The translations under genes were made by a program, and so were the position numbers. From Salvelinus alpinus (lineage: Eukaryota > Chordata > Actinopteri > Salmoniformes > Salmonidae): a DNA stretch of 64,000 nucleotides. The notes beneath the pieces were generated by a model. That model was not told the DNA's origin, did not search any database, and saw only the letters and a list, made by a program, of their open reading frames with translations. How positions within the stretch are numbered: the stretch's first letter is position 1; the number at the start of each line of letters is the position of its first letter. Positions 11,700-22,345 of the stretch are shown piece after piece. Where the stretch lies: positions 5,204,390 to 5,268,389 of the forward strand of contig NC_092110.1 of assembly GCF_045679555.1 (NCBI RefSeq), read 5' to 3'.

Positions 11700-12300
11700 T
11701 AACACCACCTATCCTTCATGGCTCATATCTATGCAAAGCCGGGGTCCTGCCAATCAGTCACCCCGTTGACACGGAGCCCCACCTCCCCAATTAGAGCTGA
11801 CAGAGCAAGATTAGGAGGTGGCCCGCCCCCACCCACCCACCTGCCTACGTGTCAATCACGAGCCCGGGCATGCGCACACCTGTTTACTGTCAGATCCCAT
11901 CTCCGCCTGTCAGACGCCATGGCAACCGTCACCGAGGGAAGAGAGCAGGGTGGAAGAGGAGTTAGGGAGGCAGGGGGTGGAGAGGAGATCTGATCTGAAT
12001 TAACTATGCTGCTCCCCACAGACTGGCCATACTTTTAATTCATTAAATGGATGAGAGGAGAAGGGGAAAGATGGAGAGAGCGAGACAGAGAGCGGGGAAG
12101 GGAGGGAAAGAGGGTGGGGGAGCGTTTAACACCCTGAGCAGGATTGTCTTTGAAAGTTTTGGAGTGATATTTCCTTCCTTCTCTTCCCTGCCAACCATCC
12201 CCTGGTCCTGTCTCTCTCCCTCTGTCTTCTCTCAGAGGTGGAAGCTGTCTCTGTGAGGGAGAACACGCTGTCTTGTGGGACCTCTCAAGTGACTATTGAA
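11700..12300. other. GC-rich, apparently non-repetitive island
   Basis: It contains a dense unique stretch (11740-11940) with the palindromic core CCATGGCAAC, resembling half of an RFX X-box, and a GA-rich run at 12045-12120. The frames of 60-91 codons are proline/arginine-rich and lack splice signals or domains, so I do not call a gene. A regulatory element is possible but cannot be shown from one sequence. Confidence 0.3.
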
Positions 12301-12324
12301 CACTGGTCTGTATGACGATGAGTA

Positions 12325-12400
12325 GGATATTCCACTCCTTGACAATCCTTGTCATTCCAAACATTACATGACAAGGAGTGACAAGAAGTGGAATGTTAGC
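12325..12400. mobile_element. Small fold-back element
   Basis: The arm CCACTCCTTGACAATCCTTG (12331) is matched inverted by CAAGGAGTGACAAGAAGTGG (about 12372). The palindromic structure is typical of salmonid MITEs. No duplication was established. Confidence 0.5.
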
Positions 12401-12766
12401 ACAACAGACTGGTTTTCCCGTGCTACCACATATGTTGGGTTCCCTCATAAATGGTAACTGGAAGAAAAGGAGATTTAGAATCTGGTACATACAGAAAAGA
12501 TGGTCGTTATCACATGGTACCTGCATGGGGTTATTTGCACTTTAATGACTTGAATAGCTAACATTGAACCTGAAATTGTTCCCTGTCTATTGTAGTATAA
12601 AGGTCAAGATGCTGGTCCCATTGTGAGACCAGTGTGTGAGCGTACGTGTGTTTCAGGGTAGTTAGGGGTTTTAAGCTGTGGCCTGTGTACACAGTATGTA
12701 AATGTGTGTGTGTGTGTGTTTTCGAGGGCATTAAGCAGTGCTCTGTTTACACTTATGCAAATAAGG

Positions 12767-12868
<102 letters not shown>

Positions 12869-13014
12869 CCATGGGCCCTTGGTCCCTGGTGTGTCTGTCT
12901 CTGTTCTGTGTTGGGGCCCCAGTGTGAACCCTAACTAATCCCTGACGGGGGCTTGATGGGGTCTCGGCCGGGGCCACTGCCAGGATTACAGGGCCACAGA
13001 GTCAACCCTTAGGA

Positions 13015-13202
13015 GAGAGGAGGAGAGAGATGGAGAGAAAAATGAAGGAGAGAGGAGAGAGTGAAGAGGGAGCAGGAGAGAGGGCCAGAGAGGGATGGAG
13101 GAGAGGGGACAGGAGAGAGGGATGGAGGAAAGGGGACAGGAGAGAGGGATGGGGGAAAGGGGACAGGAGAGAGGGATGGAGGAGAGGGGACAGGAGAGAG
13201 GG
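13015..13202. repeat. 27-bp purine-rich minisatellite
   Basis: GA-rich sequence leading into about four units of GGGATGGAGGAGAGGGGACA-type repeats with period 27. Because 27 is divisible by 3, repeated peptides appear in every frame on both strands; none is a plausible protein. Confidence 0.85.
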
Positions 13203-13485
13203 ATCATTACAATAAGACATGAAGGTCAGTCAATCCGGGAACATTTCAAGAACTTTGAACATTTCATAGAGTCCTTTGGTCTGATGATTCCAAATTTGAG
13301 ACTGTTGGAAAAGCATTCCAGGTGAAGCTGGTTGAGAGAATGCCAATGGCAAAGGGTGGCTACTTTGAAGAATCTCAAATATAAAATATATTTAGATTTG
13401 TTTCACTTTTTTGGTTACTACATGATTCCATATGTGTTATTTCCTAATTTTGATGTCTTCACTATTATTCTACAATAATGTATGT
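13203..13485 (+). mobile_element. Internally deleted Tc1-like remnant
   Basis: 'gacatgaaggtcagtcaatc' at 13216 matches the start of the transposase region of the 7505-8964 element (reverse strand, about 8500). After a large deletion, 'ctggttgagagaatgccaa' to 'tactacatgattccatatgt' matches that family's 3' end. Both outer TIRs are absent. Confidence 0.75.
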
Positions 13486-13696
13486 ATTGGTAATGTATGT
13501 ATTGGTAATTTACAGAGATAGTAGCTGTATCATGAACATATTCCCTACGATACCATGTAGCAAGCAGCACTCATAATCAGAAATGTACAGGTTGTAAGTA
13601 TTTCTGTTGGACATGTTCACAGCAGCAGTATTAGAGGCCTGTTCGCTATGTATTTATTAAGCGCAGTCTGATACAGAGCCCAGGTGCCTGCCTCTC

Positions 13697-13751
13697 TCTC
13701 TCTTTCTCACTCACTCACTCACTCACTCACTCACTCACTCACTCACTCACA
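13697..13751. repeat. (TCTC)/(ACTC)n microsatellite
   Basis: About 11 tandem ACTC units following a short TC run. Confidence 0.9.
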
Positions 13752-13856
13752 CCACATCAATCTTTAATCCATATCTTATACTTTTCTTATGTTTAGTGTG
13801 TTCTTTCTTCCCATATGGCAATGAATACTGACAAATATCTCAAATGCTCATAATGC

Positions 13857-13862
13857 TTTATT
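13857..13862 (-). other. AATAAA overlapping the stop codon
   Basis: The sequence CAATAAAG contains the terminal TAA of the coiled-coil frame inside a canonical polyadenylation hexamer, with T/G-containing sequence 15-30 nt further on. It is a candidate, not a proven cleavage signal. Confidence 0.45.
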
Positions 13863-14229
13863 GATGAAGTATTCCACAGAATTTAGATTTTAACCAAAGC
13901 CAGCCGACAGTATTTACTTTTCCATCTGTGTTGCATTCTGACTTCTTCAGTTCGATGTCTGGGATGTACGCCGTGTGATTTTCTTTGCCATGTGCCTTTT
14001 TCGACAGATTTTCTCTTTCTTTCTCCCTCTGTTTCTTTTCGTTATAGTTCCTTGTCACCTCGTCCAGGTGGGCTTTCACCCTCTCCTTATTCTTCCTCAC
14101 TTCTTCCTTACTCTCTGCTTTTCTAGCTCTGAGCAGCTCTTTCACTTTGTTCTTCTCCAATATCTCTCTTTCCTTCCTCTTCTTCTTCTCTAGCTTTGCC
14201 CTGACTCTCTGGGCAGTTTTAGTTTCCTT
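13858..14229 (-). CDS. Coiled-coil gene, last coding exon
   Basis: It starts AAGGAAACT after CTTTCAG (14230-14236) and reads KETKTAQRVRAKLEKKKRK onward in the frame of the previous exon. It ends at TAA 13860-13858. The stop overlaps an AATAAA (13862-13857), so the 3' UTR may be very short. Confidence 0.65.
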   Translation of the reverse strand, partial: KETKTAQRVRAKLEKKKRKEREILEKNKVKELLRARKAESKEEVRKNKERVKAHLDEVTRNYNEKKQREKERENLSKKAHGKENHTAYIPDIELKKSECNTDGKVNTVGWLWLKSKFCGILHQ

Positions 14230-15713
14230 CTGAAAGAGAAAGTCCATACATGTTAATCAGTGATCTGAGATATTATTATTAGTCATTCTCCAGCATGCAG
14301 TCAACTTAATCTATTGAATCTGATAGTATAACCATTAGGAGGTGACTTGTGACCTCCCTGAAGTGTGACTGGTTAAATGGAGTACTGTACCTGTGGCTGC
14401 TCTTGCTCTCCGAACCTCAGGGCAGTCTGCATCTGGTACAGCTTTATGTATGCCTCTTTCATCCTCTCCACCATATCTTTCTTCTCTATTTCACATCTGT
14501 CTTTCTCCCTTTGCATTTTCTCAATTTCACTATTCGTTCTCTCCCGCTCCCCTGTAATCTCCAACTTCTCCATTTCCATCACTCTCTTTTCCATCTCCCA
14601 TCCCTTCTTCTCTTGTCCATGCAGGCAAAGAATCCTCATCTTTTCTCCTTCCAGAGCCTCTATCGCTCTTTCCTTTTCTCTTAGTTCAATCATCCACTCC
14701 TCTGCTGCCTGTGTGCTACTTCTATTAATCTCCTCCTTCTCCGTCATCCATCTTTCCCCCTGTTGATCCCAGATTCTTTGTAGGCCAGCCTTGGCCTTGG
14801 CCCATCTCCCCCTGTCCTCCTTCCAGCCTACTAAGGTCTGATTCCTCTCCAGGTCTGCTTTGGCCAAATCTGTCTTCAAACCATTTCTTATGAGGTTCCA
14901 TCCATTCCTCTCTCTCACCCTCTCCTTCACCACCCTTTCATTCTCAGCTAACAGTCTCTCCTTGTCCACTCTCAACTTCCATAACTTGGCCAAGGACATG
15001 TTCACCTTTGACATCTTGTCCACCAACGCTTGTCTGTCGGCCGCTGCACTTTCTCTGTGTTTGTCCAACACGTCTCGCTGCCTTTCATTCTCTGCTAACA
15101 GCCTCGTGTTCTCCACGGTCAACTTCCCTATCTTGGCCAAGTGCAGTATGTTCTGCATCGTCACCTTTGTCATATTGACTTCTAGATTTTCTTTGTCTGC
15201 CTCTAAGCTTTCTCTCTGTTTCTTCAATATTTCTCTCTCCCTTTCATTCTCAGATAACAGCTTAGTACTCTCCACTGTCACCTCTCCTATCTCGGCCAAG
15301 TTCAGTATGTTCTGCACCTTCAGCTTTGCCATCTTGAGCTCCATCTTCTTTCTGTCTGACACTATGCTTTCTCTCTGTTTCTCAAACGACTCTCTCTCTA
15401 GCTTCCGCTGGTTGCGGTGTACCTCAATAGAAGCCTCAGTCACCCTTAACTGCCTCAGCAGATCTCCAATTAGCCTTTCTTTTTCTTTCTCTGGTTCCAC
15501 CCTCACCTTGTTGACTTTCTCCAACACCTCTCTCTCCAGCTTCCATCGGTTGTGGTCTACCTTGTTAAAAGTCTCAATCTCCTTTCTCATTCTAAGCAGC
15601 CCCTCCATTTCTCTTTGTCTTTCTTTATCTCGTTCCATCCTCATCTTGTTACCTTTCTCCATCTCCTCACTTTCAGTCATCTTTTTCTCCGTCTCACTGA
15701 CTCCTCTCTGCAT
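13858..15713 (-). CDS. Uncharacterised coiled-coil protein, 564 residues
   Basis: I do not recognise a family. The coding sequence is two exons, 15713-14391 (441 codons) and 14229-13858 (123 codons plus TAA), joined in phase 0 across a 161-bp intron with GTACAG donor and TTTCTCTTTCAG acceptor. The protein is almost entirely Lys/Glu/Arg-rich heptad-like helix with no membrane segment or signal peptide. About residues 125-290 contain three diverged repeats of roughly 54 residues, recognisable by LAENER/LSENER, followed by Q/D..RES and ending in K.NM.K. The extreme C-terminus is not helical-looking (VGWLWLKSKFCGI). Preservation of a 441-codon frame in AT-balanced, repeat-rich surroundings argues for a real gene. 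It lies inside the putative composite hAT block. Generic similarity to trichohyalin/golgin-like proteins would reflect composition only. Confidence 0.7.
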
Positions 15714-15717
15714 CGAT
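14391..15717 (-). CDS. Coiled-coil gene, first coding exon
   Basis: The acceptor TTTCTCAATATAG precedes ATCG-ATG, so the exon starts at 15717 with the start codon four bases in. The frame upstream of the ATG is closed by a TGA in the spliced 5' exon, which supports this start. The donor is CCACAG|GTACAG at 14391/14390. Confidence 0.65.
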
Positions 15718-15918
15718 CTATATTGAGAAACATGTATTCCTTATTTTTTTTTTATTTTTTTCCCTGTAATTTTCTTAACTGTTTGGCCATGCCTGTTTTC
15801 CAACTTCAGTTACCCTCAAGCTAATTCGTATCATTTCTTAAATGCTAATAAGTAGGCCTACTTTCACTGATTTGCTTAGAAGTCAAACACTTTTACACAT
15901 GATTATTTTCTGACTCAC

Positions 15919-15962
15919 CTGTTTCACTGTCACCTCTCTTCCACGATTTATGTCCAGTTATG
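15919..15962 (-). other. Probable non-coding 5' exon of the coiled-coil gene (3' end only)
   Basis: A strong donor, ACAG|GTGAGTCA, lies at 15919/15918, 201 bp upstream of the acceptor of the first coding exon. Joined to that exon, the reading frame meets TGA just before the junction, so this exon would be 5' UTR. Its own 5' boundary and promoter are not visible, and the far coordinate is nominal. Confidence 0.4.
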
Positions 15963-16317
15963 AAGATTTAATAAGGTCATACACTTGAGGTTTTGATGTG
16001 GTGAATGGATATGCTGGTTGTTTTCTTTGGTTTGGAACTTCTTGTTGCCAAGTTCTAATTCTGAATTCTATGGTTGTAGCCAAGCCTAATTGTTGAGTCA
16101 TAATGAGATTGGAATGTTGGCTTGAATTCTTTATTATGGCCAAAAATCTCAGAATTCTGAAGATTTTAGAATTATTTTACAAAATTCTTGTTTGTGTCAT
16201 ACATTCTATATACACAATTCTAGCCCATGGATGCTGTCTCAAAGTTATAAATCTTACATTCTCAGCCAAAGAAATGTTATCTATTTCAAAAAGATTCTAA
16301 ATAAAGATGACTTTGTA

Positions 16318-17013
16318 AGTATTGGTTGTCATGGTGCCCTGAGGTAGTCCCGAAGCCACTCCTGCATTGTCTTGGCTGTGTGCTTAGGGTCGTTGTCCTG
16401 TTGCAAGGTGAACCTTCGCCCAGTCTGAGGTCCTGAGCGCTCTGGAGAAGGTTTTCATCAAGGATCTCTCTGTACTTTGCTCCTTTTATCTTTCCCTCGA
16501 TCCTGACTAGTCTCTCAGTCCTTTTCGCTGACAAACATCCCCACAGCATGATGCTGGCTCTACCATGCTTCACCGTATGGATGGTGCCAGGTTTCCTCCA
16601 GAAGTGACGCTTGACATTTATGACAAAAAGTTCAATCTTAGTTTCATCAGACCAGATAATCTTGTTTCTCATGGTCTGAGAGTTTGTAGGTGCCTTTTGG
16701 CAAACTCCAAGCGGGCTTTCGTGCCTCTTTTACTGAGGAACGGCTTCCGCCTGGCCACTCTACCGTAAAGGCCTGATTGGTGGAGTGCTGCAGAGATGGT
16801 TGTCCTTTCTCCCCCGATTGCTCAGTTTTGCCTGGCAGCCAGCTCTAGGACGAGTCTTGGCGGTTCCAAACTTCTTCCATTTAAGAATGATGGAGGCCAC
16901 TGTGTTCTTGGGGACCTTCAATGCTGCAGAAATGTTTTGGTACCTTTCCCCAGATCTGTGCCTCGACACAATCCTGTCTCAGAGCTTTATGGACAATTCC
17001 TTCGACCTCATGG
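16318..17013 (-). pseudogene. Tc1-like transposase pseudogene
   Basis: The N-terminal and central domains are recognisable but in different frames, and the C-terminal catalytic half is deleted. Confidence 0.75.
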
Positions 17014-17400
17014 CTTGGTGGGACCTTCAAACTCAACTGTGGGACCTTATATAGACAGGTGTGCCTTTCCAAATCATGTCCAATCAATTGAATTTACCAC
17101 AGGTGGACTCCAATCAAGTTGTAGGAACATCTCAAGGATGATCAATCAAAACAGGATGCGCCTGAGCTCCATTTTGAGTCTCATTGCAAAGGGTCTGAAT
17201 ACTTAAGCAAGTAAGGTATTTATGTTATTTTAAAAAACAAAAAACATTTCTAAACTTTCAAAAAAACTGTTTGCGCTTTGTCATTATGGGGTATTGGTGT
17301 ACATTGCTGAGGATTTTTATTTATTTAATCCGCTTTTGAATAAGGCTGTAACGTAACAAAATATGGAAAAAGTCAAGGTGTCTGAATTCTTTATTAAGGC
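16318..17400 (-). mobile_element. Tc1-like element, truncated, dead transposase
   Basis: Reading inward from 17400 on the - strand, terminal sequence of a second Tc1 family is followed by transposase pieces. A helix-turn-helix part (KVPKNTVASIILKWKKFGT, about 16900) is followed by a catalytic part with the first acidic motif (IIWSDETKIELF, about 16660). The frames are separate. The element is cut off at about 16318, where the second half of the DDE domain and the other TIR should be. Confidence 0.85.
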
Positions 17401-17402
17401 AC

Positions 17403-17436
17403 TATTTATTTATTTATTTATTTATTTATTTATTTT
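17403..17436. repeat. (TTTA)n microsatellite
   Basis: About eight TTTA units directly beside the Tc1 end. Confidence 0.9.
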
Positions 17437-17828
17437 ACTATTTTTTATTTTATGCACTTTGAGATTATCACAGTATAATGAAAAATACTTTACAAATGTA
17501 ATAAATAATAATAGTAATTATTAGTATTATGCGTGTCTGACGAATGTCTGACGAATGTTTCTCACTCCCTGGCTGGTCCATTGACGCCCTCTCCACTCAA
17601 GCTACTCCTTTACTGAACTGTATCATCATGTAGAGGTGAAAGACCATTTTTGTCACTATATTGTTTTTGAGCAACTTTGTCATTCTTTATGAAACGCTCC
17701 ATTTAAAATATACCTATGATTATTATTCATTAACAATAAAAGGCCTTTACATAATTTTTTTGAAAATGGTCATGTATAGTTTTTCATGTATAGTCCATTC
17801 ATTGAGATGTGTCTAGATTATTAGGGCT

Positions 17829-17998
17829 TTCCAAACCTGTTCCTGGAGAGCTACCGTCCTGTAGGTTTACACTCCAACTAATCTAGCACACTTTATTCTA
17901 ATAATCAGCCGCTTGATAAGGTGAATCGGATTAGTTACAACTGGGGTTGGAGAGAAAAAAACCTACAGGAGGGTACTGTAGCTATTCAGGAACAGGTC
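17829..17998. mobile_element. Fold-back MITE
   Basis: The arm CCTGTTCCTGGAGAGCTACC (17837) is echoed inverted by GGTACTGTAGCTATTCAGGAACAGG (near 17971-17995), and CCTGTAGGTTT by AAACCTACAGG. I recognise the palindromic pattern from salmonid genomes. It is non-autonomous and non-coding. Confidence 0.75.
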
Positions 17999-18132
17999 TG
18001 GTCTAGATGTCTCTGTGTTTAAGGCCCTGTTACTGGGTTGATTATGTGAGGATCTGATAGTTATGAACAGTTTATCTGGAGACAGCCAACAGAGAGAGGG
18101 AGAGAGTGAGGATCTGCATTAGCCAGGGAGCT

Positions 18133-18276
18133 GGGCCCGTACTCACAAAGCATCTCAGAGTAGGAGTGCTAATCTAGGATCAGGTCCCCACATTTTCACT
18201 CTTTGTGATCTACAAGGCTAAATTGATCCTAGATCAGCACTCCTATTGTGAGATGCTTTGTGAATACAGGCCCTGA
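18133..18276. mobile_element. Fold-back MITE
   Basis: ACAAAGCATCTCAGAGTAGG near 18151 pairs with CCTATTGTGAGATGCTTTGT near 18243. The inner arms TAATCTAGGATCAGG and TGATCCTAGATCAGC also pair. Confidence 0.75.
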
Positions 18277-18509
18277 TGGTTAGGAACAGTGGTCCTGGAG
18301 ACTGAGCCCAGTCCAGAGAGAGACAGAGGGAAGACCTGTATTTGCCAGGGCAGTTTGATGCCTTTAGCTAAATGATGGTGGCAGATGGAGGGATTGCTTT
18401 GGGAAGTTGTAATCCATCATGATTTCAGATGGACTCACAGCAGCGCTATGTTTTTGGGGTTATGGTCTGGAGCTGTGATTGATGTGATGTGGAGGCTGGT
18501 GTAGTGTGT

Positions 18510-19282
18510 TAGAGGTCGACCGATTATGATTTTTCAACGCCGATACCGATTATTGGAGGACCAAAAAAGCCAATACCGATTAATCGACCGATTTTTATTT
18601 ATTTATTTGTAATAATGACAATTACAACAATACTGAATGAACACTTATTTTAACTTAATATAATACATCAATAAAATCAATTTAGCCTCAAGTAAATAAT
18701 GAAACATGTTCAATTTGGTTTAAATAATGCAAAAACAAAGTGTTGGAGAAGAAAGTAAAAGTGCAATATGTGCCATGTAAGAAAGCTAACGTTTCAGTTC
18801 CTTGCTCAGAACATGAGAACATATGAAAGCTGGTGGTTCCTTTTAACATGAATCTTCAATATTCCCAGGTAAGAAGTTTTAGGTTGTAGTTATTATAGGA
18901 ATTATAGGACTATTTCCCTCTATACCATTTGTATTTCATTAACCTTTGACTACCTTGGCTTACTGCATTCGCGTAACAGGCAGTCTCCTTGTGTAGTGCA
19001 ACGAGAGAGAGGCAGGTCGTTATTGCGTTGGACTAGTTAACTGTAAGGTTGCAAGATTGGATCCCCCGAGCTGACAAGGTGAAAATCTGTCGTTCTGCCC
19101 CTGAACAATCTTGCAACCCCACCGTTCCTAGGCCGTCATTGAAAATAAGAATGTGTTCTTAACTGATTGCCTAGTTAAATAAAGGTATTTATTAAAAAAT
19201 AATAAAATTTAAAAAAAGTTGTTATGAAAACTTGAAATCGGCCCTAATTAATCGGCCATTCCGATTAATCGGTCGACCTCTA
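18510..19282. mobile_element. hAT-type non-autonomous element, copy 2 (internally deleted)
   Basis: Both ends are intact (TAGAGGTCGACCGATTA and its inverse). About 0.9 kb of the interior of copies 1 and 3 is missing. An HpaI-type SINE body occupies about 19010-19190, including GTCGTTCTGCCCCTGAACAA and the tail 'gttcttaactgattgcctag'. The right flank is GTACAAAG. Confidence 0.8.
19010..19192 (+). mobile_element. HpaI-type SINE carried inside hAT copy 2
   Basis: SINE body and tail in the same position and orientation as in hAT copy 3 (37195-37362). The insertion therefore predates spread of these hAT copies and the SINE moved as a passenger. The HpaI site is degraded here. Confidence 0.75.
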
Positions 19283-19299
19283 GTACAAAGTGTAGACAT

Positions 19300-21310
19300 G
19301 CGCCTGCATCACATACAACACACAGAGACAGGTGCATTCCTGTGCCGTTTCAGGAAGTTGCAGGAAAACATGAATCACTGATGCATTTTGTTCATGTTTT
19401 ATGATTAACTCGGGCAAATGAAAGCATTTTCTAATACGTTCAATACACTTAGTTGATGTCCTACTAAGTTCAATACATTTTTTAATATTGTTAAATTCCG
19501 TTTTAATGTCTGGATTCCGTGACTTTGTTCGGGTTCTCCACAACATGGATTTTATAGGGTCCTACTAACATTCCTGTCAAAAGTTATTCACCTCTATAAC
19601 ATAGTACTTGTAAATCAGTCAAATTTGGGGTAAAATCAATTTAAATTCAGTCAATTCCAGAAGTAAACTGACATTTCTATTTCAATTCAAATTTTCCTCA
19701 TTAAAAAGCAATTGAATTGGAATTGACCCCAACCCTGAATACAGTATATAAATTGTGTGTTTTTTAATTGAATGTAAAGTATTTACATGTGTACTGTAGG
19801 TTAAATATTTCAGAATTACGGTTGGTTGGTTGGACTAATTTCTACATCAGCTGTCATGTGGACCCATCTGTTCTTCAGCCCCTCAACACTGTAAGCCCCC
19901 CCTCTCTCCTCCATTTCCCTTTCCTGTCCCATCCCCCCATCCATCCCTTCTCCTCTCCCCTATCCACTCCAGTTGAGTACACACAGGCATTTGTAGTCTA
20001 CTCCGTTGTTACTATTGCAGCGCTCCTTTGATAATGGCATGTCCCATTAACCAACATGCACCTGACTCCTGAGGGCTGAGGGGCCTATAGAGGCAGTGGT
20101 AACAGAGAGAGAGAGTTTGTTTGTGTGTGAGGCAGAGACAAAGGGCACAAACATACAGCAAAACAAACAACCATCCTCCCACCTCCTCCCCTCTTCAGCA
20201 GCAGACAGGAAGGAACAACATTCAGCCTGTGTTCCCCCTCTGCATCCTCTCTCCATTCTGCTCTTTTTCAATTCAATACACACAACACCCCAAGGCCAAA
20301 TGGCCTTTGCTGTGGTTAAGACAATGGCTATTCAACATTCACACAATCCCGTGGCAAAGGTTGGCATTCTACATCTACATCCACTAACATCATTCATCTG
20401 ACCCTGGCTTTGAATGTGGTTTGATTTGGTGAGGTACCAGTTACATTCAACACTGGGGTCAAAGTCACTCTCAGACACTTGGTTTCTTGTTGCACATACA
20501 TTAGAACATATTTACATCCTCCAGCTCTCTAAAATCTGAATTTCCAATCAACCCCAGGACCACAGCCATTACGGTGATACTGTAGCTGTCTATCTTTATT
20601 TAGTGCTTTCTGATTGGCTGGGTGGACATGTGGTATGTACAGCATTTGGCTTCCACCCCTCTAATCTTCTCAGATCTACAGAAGTGGCTAGAGAGTAAAG
20701 GGTTGATTTGGCATTCAGCATTAGGTGTGTCCCTCTGTAGGGTGTGATTGGTACAGCCTCTGGGTCACATGTGTTTGGGTCAGCTCCTGCTCCCTCAGGC
20801 TGGCTGATGCAACGCCAGTGAAACTATAGCCCAACTTCCCTTCAATCCCCTGGCTCTGGAGGGCGTCTGTCGCCTCAGTCAAGGCGAGGTTTCCTCGCTC
20901 TCTCTCGCTCTCTCCCGCTCTCTCTCTCCGTCCGTTTCTATCCTTGTCAGCGTCCCTCCCTGAATTTAACAGCCTTGTGAATTGGGCTTGCTGACGTAAA
21001 TGTTCTCTCCAGGCTGCACCCTGGAGCAAAGTGGATAAGTTAAAATACTAGCATCCTGTCTGTCTGTATTAGTGTTGTCACGATACCACCATTTTACTAA
21101 TGATACAATACCAGGTCAAGTATCACGGTGGGGAAAAAATCTGTGGTCTAGCGTCCTGTTCTCCCCCGTACGCTTGTTCCCATTTTCTAAACGTTCTGCT
21201 CATGTGCTACGCAAATATCTGTCACTGAAATTCACACTTTCACACAAATTCACATTTAACGTCAAACTGTTCAGTGTACAATAGAATACTGCATAGAATG
21301 GCTGATTTGC
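19300..21310. other. Stretch without a recognised gene
   Basis: It contains a degenerate AT-rich fold-back near 19615-19735 built on 'caattcaattt/aaattgaattg' motifs. Otherwise the sequence is unassigned; the frames at 20047-20401 and 20721-21029 lack domains or splice support. Confidence 0.5.
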
Positions 21311-21314
21311 TCAT

Positions 21315-22135
21315 ATTTGCAAAGGCCTACCTGTAGCCGATGTGAGCAAGACCTTTAAACAGGTCAACATTCACAAGGCCGCAGGGCCAGACGGATTACC
21401 AGGACTCAGAGCATGCGCGGACCAACTGGCAAGTGTCATCACTGACATTTTCAACCTCTCCCTGACCGAGTCTGTAATACCTACATGTCTCAAGTAGACC
21501 ACCACAGTCCCTGTACCCAAGAAAGCGAAGGTAACCGGCCTAAATGACTACCGCCCCGTAGCACTCACGTTGGTAGCCATGAAGTGCTTTGAAAGCCTGG
21601 TCATGGCTCACATCAACACCATCATCCCGGAAACCCTAGACCCACTCCAATTCGCATACCGCCCCAACAGATCCATGGATGATGCAATCTCAATCGCACT
21701 CCACACTGACCTTTCCCACCTGGACAAAAGGAACACCTATGTGAGAATGCTGTTCATTGACTACAGCTCAGCGTTAAACACCATAGTGCCCACAAAGCTC
21801 ATCACTAAGCTAAGGACCCTGGGACTAAACGGCAACTGGATCCTGGACTTCCTGACGGGCCGCCCCCAAGTGGTAAGGTTAGGCAACAACACATCTACCA
21901 CGCTGATCCTCAACCCTGGGGCCCCTCAGGGGTGTGTGCTCAGTCCCCTCCTGTACTCCCTGTTCACCCACAACACCATTATTAAGTTTGCTGACGACAC
22001 AAGAGTGGTAGGCCTGACCACCGACAACTATGAGACAGCCTATAGGGAGGAGATCAGAGACAACAACCTCTCCCTCAACGTGAGCATGACAAAGGAGCTG
22101 ATCGTGGACTTTTCACATCGACAGGCTGTAGTGGA
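21315..22135 (+). mobile_element. L2/Rex-like LINE fragment (reverse transcriptase, truncated)
   Basis: Reverse-transcriptase core of a non-LTR retrotransposon, open from 21570. Visible motifs in order are the block with [17 protein letters not shown], the motif A region [13 protein letters not shown], motif B ([16 protein letters not shown]) and motif C (FADDT). A stop interrupts the frame upstream (21497). The 5' endonuclease part and the 3' end are absent; related 5' and 3' pieces lie at 31500-32103 and 33053-33902. The frame runs on into a satellite at 22136. Confidence 0.85.
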
Positions 22136-22345
22136 GCGCTATCACTCCGAGTGCATCTCAGAGCACATCGTTAAGTTCCTTCATTACTGCACTATCACTC
22201 CGAGTGCATCTCAGAGCACATCGTTAAGTTCCTTCATTACTGTACTGCGCTATCACTCCGAGTGCATCTCAGAGCACATCGTTAAGTTCCTTCATTACTG
22301 TACTGCGCTATCACTCCGAGTGCATCTCAGAGCATCTCAGAGCGC
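22136..22345. repeat. 53-58-bp satellite interrupted by a LINE (left part)
   Basis: About four units containing CTATCACTCCGAGTGCATCT, then CAGAGCACATCGTTAAGTTC and CTTCATTACTG. The same array resumes at 24174 beyond the inserted LINE. Confidence 0.9.

Noticed and set aside
12986..13325. Pro/Ser/Leu-rich and Glu/Arg/Gly-rich frames
   Set aside because: Products of the 27-bp purine-rich minisatellite.
14860..15726. 288-codon Ser/Leu/Phe-rich frame on the + strand
   Set aside because: Exact antisense shadow of the coiled-coil exon; the - strand has splice sites, charged heptad pattern and a matching second exon.
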